The position numbers and the translations under genes are program-made. Positions 1 to 10,050 of a stretch of 12,585 nucleotides of DNA are shown piece by piece. Source of the DNA: Leptospira ellisii (lineage in GTDB: Bacteria > Spirochaetota > Leptospiria > Leptospirales > Leptospiraceae). The notes under the pieces were generated by a model. It saw nothing but the letters and a program-made list of their open reading frames with translations. It was not told the DNA's origin and did no database searches. The DNA lies in NCBI RefSeq assembly GCF_002811955.1, contig NZ_NPEF01000115.1, forward strand, positions 1 to 12,585. Direction: 5' to 3'. Each line of letters starts with the position of its first letter. Position 1 is the first letter of the stretch.

Positions 1-317
1 CGCTCCCGCCATCACTAAATTCCATCCCCAAGGATTTCCGAGGTCGTGGTTTTTCCATCGATATCCGATCAAAAATACGATCGCGATTCCGGTGGCGAGC
101 AGGGAAGGAAGCGCGTTATCCTGGAACAATCCGAAAACGAAACCGGTGTTGAAGGTCAGGGTCATTCGGAATAAATTTCCGAGCACTTCCAGATAACGAT
201 GCGGCTGAAAATACAGTATGACCAGAAATTTGGTCGTCAGATCGATCACGACTCCCGCGAAGATAAAGCCGAGATAGAAGGGACGATACACGTCCAAAAA
301 AGGTTTTTCGAAATATT

Positions 318-321
<4 letters not shown>
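1..321 (-). CDS. lspA: Lipoprotein signal peptidase (signal peptidase II), N-terminal part
   Basis: This inner-membrane aspartyl protease cleaves the signal peptide of prolipoproteins just before the lipid-modified cysteine. The visible 107 residues contain a first membrane segment (about 15-38) ending in the D27-xxx-K31 pair typical of LspA, then the NTGFVFG motif at 58-64, equivalent to the conserved N-x-G-A-A-F-G block, and a second hydrophobic segment at about 71-87. The sequence leaves the window at VMAGA, so both catalytic aspartates, which lie further on in this family, cannot be checked. I chose the GTG start because it overlaps the TGA stop of the upstream kinase gene (GTGA) and has an AAAGGA ribosome site 8 nt before it, inside the kinase coding end. 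This suggests translational coupling. The gene is cut by the window edge, not visibly broken. Confidence 0.88.
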
Positions 322-2039
<1,718 letters not shown>

Positions 2040-2050
2040 GGTCGGAAATT

Positions 2051-3259
<1,209 letters not shown>

Positions 3260-3321
3260 AAAACGTCGTTTAGGGTCGCTGATCCGACGCCGGAATCAAG
3301 AGTTATTTTCGTATTCCGGTT

Positions 3322-3380
3322 TAGGAGATCCTACAATCGAGCGGAAAAGTCATTTTCCGTCGGCCGAGGGAGTTCCCACG
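3322..3380. repeat. Interspersed palindromic repeat block in the amidase-oxidoreductase gap
   Basis: The 164-bp gap (3260-3423) between the amidase stop and the oxidoreductase start holds three elements. They are the inverse of ATTGTAGGATCTCC at 3324-3337, a perfect 7-bp hairpin CGGAAAA/TTTTCCG with a 4-nt loop (3342-3359), and CCGAGGGAGTTCCCAC (3364-3379). The last is an exact 16-bp reverse complement of 12137-12152. I see no gene and no convincing terminator in this gap. Confidence 0.6.
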
Positions 3381-3423
3381 TTCTCGAAAAAATATCCGCG
3401 TGCGACTTGCGGAACGATTCCTT

Positions 3424-4905
<1,482 letters not shown>

Positions 4906-4992
4906 CGTTAAACTCCGAAATCAAAAAGGGAACTCGACGCGGAACCTCGGGTCAAGATATAAAAAGCGAGTTTTTCGGATTCCTGGAAAATC

Positions 4993-5039
4993 AGGATCGG
5001 AAAAATGTGGATATAGATCCGTAAAAGAGATCCGATCCT
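4993..5039. repeat. Inverted repeat in the divergent promoter region
   Basis: AGGATCGG (4993-5000) pairs perfectly with CCGATCCT (5032-5039), with a smaller GGAT/ATCC pair nested between. It sits in the 162-bp gap between the divergent amidase and ankyrin genes, 28 bp before the ankyrin start. It could be an operator or a leader hairpin, but the sequence does not distinguish these. I found no convincing -35/-10 pair in the gap; TTGACC on the minus strand (4950-4955) is only a possible -35. Confidence 0.4.
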
Positions 5040-5067
5040 TAAAGAAAGACGGTCTTATTAAACGAAA

Positions 5068-6039
5068 ATGGTTTCCAAACTTTATAAACTTTCTATGATT
5101 CTATTGTTTTTCCCCGTCTTTTTGTTCGCGGATCCGGTCTTAGACAGCGAATTTTTGAGGGCGGTTCAGGAAGGAGATCCGAAAAAAACGCAGATTCTGA
5201 TCCAGGCCGGAGCGAACGTGGACGCGGCGGATTCGAGGGGAAAAACCGCGCTTATGATCGCGGATCATCGGCCCGAAGTGGCGGAAGTGTTGATTCGTGC
5301 CGGGGCGAACGTAAACATCCAGGATCAGGACGGAATTTCCGTTCTTATGGAAAGTTTGTCCGGACTTTTGGACGTGAAGGTTCTGGACATAGACGACCTC
5401 GCCGTTCCCAAACGTCTGATCGAATCCGGGGCCAAACTGGAATACGTGTCCAAAACCGGCTCCTCCGAAAAACCGACCTCGCTTTTGAACGTCGCCATTC
5501 GTCATTCCAATCTTGTTTTGGTCCAGTTTCTCGTGGACAACCGCGCCGACGTGAATTTCGACAAGGGAAATCCGGAAGAATTTCCTCTCTTTCTCGCGAG
5601 CGGGGCGGGAAGTTCTCCGGCGAGTTTTCCGATCGTGGAATTTTTAATTAAGAATCAGGCGAAACCGGATTATACGAGCCGTTTGCACGAAAGAACCGCC
5701 GAAGGAAAAACGGTCCAAGCCGGAGCGGACAACGCGCTTCATTTTCTGACGGAAGAATCCAATCCCGATTTGCGAATCGCGGAACTTTTGGTCAAATCGG
5801 GCACCAACCTCAATCATAGAAACGCGGAGGGAATCACTCCTCTGTTACAGGCGATCATCAGAAAAAGGGCGACCCTCGCGGAAAAACTTATCGAGTTGGG
5901 GGCGGATCCCGCCGTCACGGACGTTCAAGGACGCACCTGTCTGGAGGAAGCCCGCAAACACAAGTTAGACGGCTTAGAAATTCTCATATTAAAGCGAACT
6001 GGCGGTTCTAAAGAGAATTCGGATAAATCCGCTCTCTAA
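5068..6039 (+). CDS. Exported ankyrin-repeat protein
   Basis: The 323-residue protein starts with a signal peptide: lysines at 4 and 7, a hydrophobic core at about 9-20, and a likely signal peptidase I site after FLFA (residue 21). There is no cysteine for lipidation. The mature part is built of ankyrin repeats. Recognisable units carry the GAxVNxxD-type end: QAGANVDAADSRGKTAL (46-62), RAGANVNIQDQDGISVL (77-93), ESGAKLEY (119-126), VDNRADVNF (156-164), KSGTNLNHRNAEGITPL (243-259) and ELGADPAVTDVQGRT (276-290). Ankyrin stacks bind proteins; with a signal peptide this one would act in the periplasm or outside the cell. Partners are unknown. The middle of the protein (about 165-235) is less regular. 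The ribosome site before the ATG is poor, but the start gives a complete signal peptide. A possible weak terminator follows at 6068. Confidence 0.9.
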   Translation: MVSKLYKLSMILLFFPVFLFADPVLDSEFLRAVQEGDPKKTQILIQAGANVDAADSRGKTALMIADHRPEVAEVLIRAGANVNIQDQDGISVLMESLSGLLDVKVLDIDDLAVPKRLIESGAKLEYVSKTGSSEKPTSLLNVAIRHSNLVLVQFLVDNRADVNFDKGNPEEFPLFLASGAGSSPASFPIVEFLIKNQAKPDYTSRLHERTAEGKTVQAGADNALHFLTEESNPDLRIAELLVKSGTNLNHRNAEGITPLLQAIIRKRATLAEKLIELGADPAVTDVQGRTCLEEARKHKLDGLEILILKRTGGSKENSDKSAL

Positions 6040-6067
6040 ATCCTGATTTTTTGTGTTAGTCGTTAAA

Positions 6068-6096
6068 CGGGGAACGCGCGGTTTCCCGTCTTCTTC
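6068..6096 (+). terminator. Possible weak terminator after the ankyrin gene
   Basis: CGGGGAAC (6068-6075) and GTTTCCCG (6081-6088) form an 8-bp stem with one G-T wobble and a 5-nt loop, followed by TCTTCTTC. The U content after the stem is only moderate, so this may be inefficient or not a terminator. Confidence 0.3.
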
Positions 6097-6157
6097 GTCC
6101 TCCCGATTTCCCTTTTTTTTAAAAAGACATTCAAGATCAAAGCCCTTTTGCGACGAA

Positions 6158-6383
6158 GTATACGTTATCGTACGTTATTTGTTTAAACTATGAAATTTGG
6201 AAACGGAGAAACCCATATAACATAGTATTATCGCAACATGACCGCGTCACGGAAGAAACAACATGTATACGACGAAGACGCTAAATATAAATCCGTTTTG
6301 GGACTTCGTTTAATCTTATCGTATACGAATCGTTTTATAAACTTTAACGCAAGACGAACGCGTTCGACTGTTGAGTAGTATAC
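6158..6383. repeat. Cluster of four GTATAC palindromes upstream of the methyltransferase
   Basis: GTATAC occurs at 6158-6163, 6265-6270, 6321-6326 and 6378-6383, giving start-to-start distances of 107, 56 and 57 bp. The second and third form a longer inverted pair, GTATACGA (6265-6272) and TCGTATAC (6319-6326). Several copies have TATCG or its complement nearby. By eye the only other copies in the window are at 6690 and 7212, inside the methyltransferase gene. Confidence 0.6.
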
Positions 6384-6392
6384 TCTATCGTC

Positions 6393-6438
6393 GCCTAACA
6401 CGGGTAATTTTCGCTTATTAAATTACTGGTTGTTAGGT
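6393..6438. other. attC-like stem-loop
   Basis: GCCTAAC (6393-6399) and GTTAGGT (6432-6438) match the integron recombination core consensus RYYYAAC ... GTTRRRY and are complementary apart from one end wobble. Inside them, GTAATTT (6404-6410) and AAATTAC (6420-6426) form a perfect 7-bp inner stem around a 9-nt loop, with an unpaired stretch between the stems. This is the two-stem layout of attC sites. At 46 nt it is shorter than known functional attC sites, which are about 57 nt or more, and no integrase is in the window. Confidence 0.35.
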
Positions 6439-6553
6439 TCTCCGGATCTGAAATTTTTGCCATTGAACGGTTGTTAGCTTCCAAGTAATCCGTTCTACAT
6501 CAGAAAAATTGAATTCGTTGGATCGACGAATGATTTGGAATTGCACGGTATAA

Positions 6554-8191
6554 ATGTCTCAAGAGGCCAATCGAAAAATAAAAAATAAATTTTTAGGACA
6601 GTTTTTCACTCCCGAAAAAGTTGCGGACTTCCTCGTAGATTGGGTGCTCGGAGCGGATCGCCTCGGCGGTTTTTCGGGCGAACGCAAACGTATACTCGAT
6701 CCCGCGATCGGAAACGGAGTTTTTTTTAAAAGCCTACTTGATAAACGACCCGAGATAGAAGCGGATTGGGTCGGTTTCGATCTCGACGTTCAGTGTCTGA
6801 AAGCGAGCCGTTCCACTTTGGAAAACGGGATCTCTTCCCGAAGTTCGCTTCAATTCCACGACCGAGATTTTTTACTCGAAAACTCCGAACAAAAATTCGA
6901 CGCGATTCTTTGCAACCCTCCTTATAGAAAGATCAGCGATAAGGAATATTCGCGGGAATTGAATTTACGTTTCGGGAGACATCTTGACCGTAGACTTCCG
7001 GGAACCGCCAACCTTTACGTCTTTTTTCTTTTAAAGTGTTTGGATCTGATCGACGTCGGCGGAAGAGGAGCCTTTTTGGTTCCGCAGGATTTTTTTAATT
7101 CCGGTTACGGAGTATTCATCAAAACCGCCCTACAAAAATCGGGTCTGATTCATTCCTTATTTCTGCTTTCTCCTCAGGACAGTCTTTTCGACGAAGCGGT
7201 GACAAGTTCCTGTATACTTCTCCTCGAAAATTCGGGCAAAAAGGAAACCTCCGGTTTTTTATGGACGAGACTGAAACCCGGTTTTTTTTCCGATAAGTCG
7301 GAGCGGATTCCGGCCGCGATCGATTCCATAAAAACCGAATGGATCGAGTTTCCGGACACGGAGGCGAAGTGGAGTCCGATCTTTCATCGTCTCGAGACGA
7401 AGATGTACGTTGCGGGCGGAACGGAAAAATCGGAAACGTCCGGCCCCAGGATTCCGTTGTTGGAGTTCGGAAAATTCACCCGGGGAATCGCCACCGGGGA
7501 CAACGACTTTTTTCTTTTTACCGAAAACATGGTCAAAGAAACGGGTATCCCGGAGAAATACTTCAAACCCTGTATTCCAAAATCGCAATATGCAAGAAAT
7601 AGAATATTCCTTCGGTCCGATTGGGAGGAATTGAGCCGGAAGGGCGCCAAGGTCTGGCTTTTGGACGTTAAGAACGAGCTCAATCCGGACGACTCGCCCG
7701 AACTTCGCAAGTATCTCGAAGCAGGGGTGAGGCGCGGCGTCAACAGGAGATTTCTACCTTCCCGAAGGAAGAATTGGTACACGCAGGAGGCGAAGGGTTC
7801 GTGTCCGATTCTCGCGTCCAGTTTTCATCGGACCGAAATCAGAATCCTCAGAAATTTCAGCGACGTCGCGCACCTGACGTGCTTCCACGGATTTAATCCC
7901 GCGCCCGGAATGGAAGAATGGGTGGATCTCGTTTACGCGTATCTGATCTCTTCCCGATCCAAACTCGATCTGGAAACGAGACGACGAGAATACGCGAGAG
8001 GTTTGTGGAAAGCGGAGCCCGGAGATTTGAATTCGCTTTTCGTTCCCGATTTTAGAAATCTGCGATCCGAGCTTCGCGAGGAATTGAGACGATCGGTCGC
8101 CGATCTTCAGGCGGCGCATTCCGGTTCCGCGGACGAACTTCCGATTTTGTCCAGGATCGATTCCATCTTCGAACAGACGTTTCCGGTTTGA
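6554..8191 (+). CDS. N6-adenine DNA methyltransferase, TaqI/Eco57I type
   Basis: The 545-residue protein transfers a methyl group from S-adenosylmethionine to adenine N6 in DNA. The motif order is that of gamma-class enzymes: motif X GQFFTP (15-20), the SAM-binding motif [10 protein letters not shown] (49-57), the acidic motif II in VGFDLD (73-78) and the catalytic NPPY (121-124). The C-terminal half looks like a target-recognition domain of the TaqI C-terminal type, with [11 protein letters not shown] (310-320) as its landmark. It is somewhat longer than M.TaqI but lacks room for a nuclease domain, so a fused restriction-modification enzyme is unlikely. No endonuclease gene neighbours it; it may be an orphan or have a distant partner. 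A TAA stop abuts the ATG in frame, and motif X begins 14 residues later, so the start is fixed. The ribosome site is weak. The 5' end of the gene is AT-rich like the DNA before it, hinting at transfer. Confidence 0.92.
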   Translation: MSQEANRKIKNKFLGQFFTPEKVADFLVDWVLGADRLGGFSGERKRILDPAIGNGVFFKSLLDKRPEIEADWVGFDLDVQCLKASRSTLENGISSRSSLQFHDRDFLLENSEQKFDAILCNPPYRKISDKEYSRELNLRFGRHLDRRLPGTANLYVFFLLKCLDLIDVGGRGAFLVPQDFFNSGYGVFIKTALQKSGLIHSLFLLSPQDSLFDEAVTSSCILLLENSGKKETSGFLWTRLKPGFFSDKSERIPAAIDSIKTEWIEFPDTEAKWSPIFHRLETKMYVAGGTEKSETSGPRIPLLEFGKFTRGIATGDNDFFLFTENMVKETGIPEKYFKPCIPKSQYARNRIFLRSDWEELSRKGAKVWLLDVKNELNPDDSPELRKYLEAGVRRGVNRRFLPSRRKNWYTQEAKGSCPILASSFHRTEIRILRNFSDVAHLTCFHGFNPAPGMEEWVDLVYAYLISSRSKLDLETRRREYARGLWKAEPGDLNSLFVPDFRNLRSELREELRRSVADLQAAHSGSADELPILSRIDSIFEQTFPV

Positions 8192-8255
8192 CCTCCGTCA
8201 ATTTTGGCTTGATCGAAAGCGCGAAGGGATCGATGCTTCCCAGTCGAAGGTTGTT

Positions 8256-8918
8256 ATGTTTCAAAAATCCACTCTCGATTTCCTCAAAAAACTCGCCAAA
8301 AACAACAACAAGGTTTGGCTCGATTCCAACAAAGGTATTTATACGGACGCCAAGAACGATTTCGAAAACGTAGTCTCCGAATTGATCGTCGGGCTTGCGA
8401 AAGTAAATCCCGATTTGGCGGGGGTCGATCCTAAGAAGTGCATCTTTCGGATCCATAGGGACGTGCGTTTTTCCAAAAATAAGGAGCCGTATAAGAACAA
8501 TTTCGGAGCGAGCATCGGTTCTGCGGGAAAGGATCTCGCCCGTCCTCTGTTTTACGTCCACGTTCAACCGGGAGGGGAATCCTTTATCGCCGGCGGTCTT
8601 TATATGCCGGATTCCCCCACGTTGCGGAAGGTTCGCGAATATATATTAGAAGATTCTAAAAAACTAAAGAAGATCGCCGCGGAAAAACGGTTCCTCTCCG
8701 AGTTCGGCGGTCTTTCGGATATGAAATTAAAGACGGCGCCCAAAGGTTTCGCTAAGGGTCATCCCGATCTGGAGTGGATCCAATTTACGAGTTATATCGT
8801 GGAAAAAAAACTGAAGGACGAAGACGTTCTGTCCAAAAATTTCGTAAAAAACGCGGTCGAGTCGTATAAAATTCTTCAGCCGTTTTTGAAGTATCTGAAC
8901 GCCGCGATCCTCAGATAG
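8256..8918 (+). CDS. DUF2461 (TIGR02453) family protein
   Basis: The 220-residue protein matches the DUF2461 family throughout. It has an N-terminal FLxxLxxNNxxxW-type helix followed by an N/Y/DAKNDFE segment (9-37), the hallmark HRDVRFSKNKEPYK (67-80) with NNFGASIG right after it, the PGGESFIAGGLYMP segment (105-118) and the APKGFAKGHPDLEW segment (161-174). Family length is usually about 210-230 residues, so it is complete. The molecular function of this family is not established. The start has GAAGG 6 nt before the ATG. It lies 64 bp after the methyltransferase on the same strand and could share its transcript, but the family is widespread and usually unrelated to DNA modification. Its last 8 bp overlap the end of the convergent gene on the other strand. 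Confidence 0.9.
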   Translation: MFQKSTLDFLKKLAKNNNKVWLDSNKGIYTDAKNDFENVVSELIVGLAKVNPDLAGVDPKKCIFRIHRDVRFSKNKEPYKNNFGASIGSAGKDLARPLFYVHVQPGGESFIAGGLYMPDSPTLRKVREYILEDSKKLKKIAAEKRFLSEFGGLSDMKLKTAPKGFAKGHPDLEWIQFTSYIVEKKLKDEDVLSKNFVKNAVESYKILQPFLKYLNAAILR

Positions 8919-9840
8919 AACCCGTTCCGTATATCTTGTCGAGATTTTCGGCGTCGGAACGTTTCAGCTTACACGCGGAATACAACAATAAAACCCGCGC
9001 ATATTCGTAGGGATCCGGTCCCGTTAGACAACGTTGCATCATCTGCACGTTGTAATTCCATACGGCCAATACGTACCCCGATTTATGGATTTCTTCCACA
9101 CATACATCCAGGGATTTTTGCGTGTATTTTCCGTCCGGTTTCAGCTTTAACGCGGTCGTAAAGTTGGCCGGAGCGATCAGCGCTTTGAACAGACGGAGAT
9201 TGGCCGCGGACGCCTGATCGATTTCCGCGTAACTTTCGTCCGCCAGAAAAATACGATAACTTTGCCCGGGCGCTCCGTCGCAACCTATATAAGCGGAATT
9301 GAATGTTCCGTCCCCTACCTCCAGGGTTTGCCGGGAAACGGGAGGAAGATCCAGTACGAAACCGGTGGGAACGCCGGATGCATTGACGCTTTCGTCGGTT
9401 CCCGAACTGATTCTGCAATTCGCCTGACCGGGATCGTCCCTTTCGAATCGGATCGGGGCGAGGGATCCGGTTCCACTTGTTCGAATTCGAAACACGTCTA
9501 CGTCTCCGCCCGCGTTGATATTGCCGGAAATTTCGGCGAACGGGTTTGCTGCGGAATTAAAAATCAACGTTTGCGCGGCGGAGTAGACGTCGTTCGGTTC
9601 CGTATCATCGTAAATATCGGGCGGATTTACGGAGGAACCGTAGTCATTGCAGGAGGCGTTCTGATTGAGAGACGGCATTCCGGCCGTTTCATACAGCGAT
9701 ATGATCAGGATTTCCTCTTGAATTTTTCGAATCGCTTCCGTCCCGATTACGAAATCGTTCCCTGCGTACATATACATACAGGAAATAGATTCCATAAAAA
9801 CAAAGAGCGGAATGAGAATGGAACTCCTATTTCGTTTCAT
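8911..9840 (-). CDS. Putative exported or lipoprotein with a PPC-like beta domain
   Basis: I do not recognise a specific family for this 309-residue protein. The N-terminus has basic residues followed by a hydrophobic run and SISC, putting Cys21 where a spirochaetal lipobox could be. However, residue -3 is Ser and a Glu sits just before it, so lipidation is uncertain. Residues about 78-200 resemble the bacterial pre-peptidase C-terminal (PPC) domain: DDTEPNDVYSAAQ (78-90), then ISGNINAGGDVDVFRI (104-119), which corresponds to the family's G-x-I-xxx-D-x-D-x-F/Y pattern. The C-terminal third (about 205-309) is probably helical and contains cysteines at 247, 271 and 290. A role at the cell surface or in the periplasm is likely, but the function is unknown. 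The start is supported by AGGA 7 nt before the ATG. A TATAAT box lies about 85 bp upstream. Confidence 0.75.
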   Translation of the reverse strand: MKRNRSSILIPLFVFMESISCMYMYAGNDFVIGTEAIRKIQEEILIISLYETAGMPSLNQNASCNDYGSSVNPPDIYDDTEPNDVYSAAQTLIFNSAANPFAEISGNINAGGDVDVFRIRTSGTGSLAPIRFERDDPGQANCRISSGTDESVNASGVPTGFVLDLPPVSRQTLEVGDGTFNSAYIGCDGAPGQSYRIFLADESYAEIDQASAANLRLFKALIAPANFTTALKLKPDGKYTQKSLDVCVEEIHKSGYVLAVWNYNVQMMQRCLTGPDPYEYARVLLLYSACKLKRSDAENLDKIYGTGSI

Positions 9841-9923
9841 ATTCGCTTCCTGAACTCGCGGGTCTTTGGAATGATTCGTAAAACGGTGAAAACGAAAGGG
9901 TGACCCGTAGAGCGTAGTATCTT

Positions 9924-9929
9924 ATTATA
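9924..9929 (-). promoter_or_regulatory. Candidate -10 box for the PPC-like protein gene
   Basis: A perfect TATAAT on the minus strand sits in an AT-rich patch 84 bp before the ATG. No good -35 hexamer is found 16-18 bp upstream, so the match rests on the -10 alone. Confidence 0.3.
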
Positions 9930-9970
9930 ATTGTATATACGTTCTGAGGAAAAACGGTCAGATCGTCGTT

Positions 9971-10008
9971 CCGATTTCCGATCTTTTTTCAAAAAAATCG
10001 GAAATCGG
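9971..10008. terminator. Perfect 12-bp inverted repeat after the ion channel gene
   Basis: CCGATTTCCGAT (9971-9982) and ATCGGAAATCGG (9997-10008) form a 12-bp perfect stem around a 14-nt loop of TTTTTT and AAAAAA runs. It lies 42 bp after the stop codon of the minus-strand channel gene, which is where a terminator is expected. The U-tract lies in the loop rather than after the stem, so it is not a textbook intrinsic terminator. It may stop transcription, protect the 3' end or act on both strands. Confidence 0.45.
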
Positions 10009-10050
10009 GAGAAATTCGATTTGGTGTGAGATGGTCGGAATTGTTCGGTT

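Larger units (their letters stand above)
6040..6553. other. 514-bp AT-richer intergenic region without a convincing gene
   Basis: This stretch between the ankyrin and methyltransferase genes is visibly richer in A and T than its neighbours. It contains a possible terminator (6068-6096), a direct repeat TACGTTAT (6161-6168 and 6171-6178), four GTATAC palindromes, an attC-like stem-loop (6393-6438) and a near-identical pair GGTTGTTAGGTTC/GGTTGTTAGCTTC (6428-6440, 6469-6481). One 46-codon open frame (6238-6378) ends 14 bp before the stem-loop, but it has no ribosome site and no recognisable similarity. The composition and repeats suggest a remnant or junction of acquired DNA. Confidence 0.6.

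Noticed and set aside
6238..6378. 46-codon open frame in the AT-rich gap, ending 14 bp before the attC-like hairpin
   Set aside because: It has no ribosome site, no recognisable domain and a length expected by chance in this composition; the position before an attC-like site is suggestive but not enough.
8052..8567. 171-codon minus-strand open frame across the methyltransferase end and DUF2461
   Set aside because: It is antisense to two genes with clear family motifs and has no similarity I can recognise.
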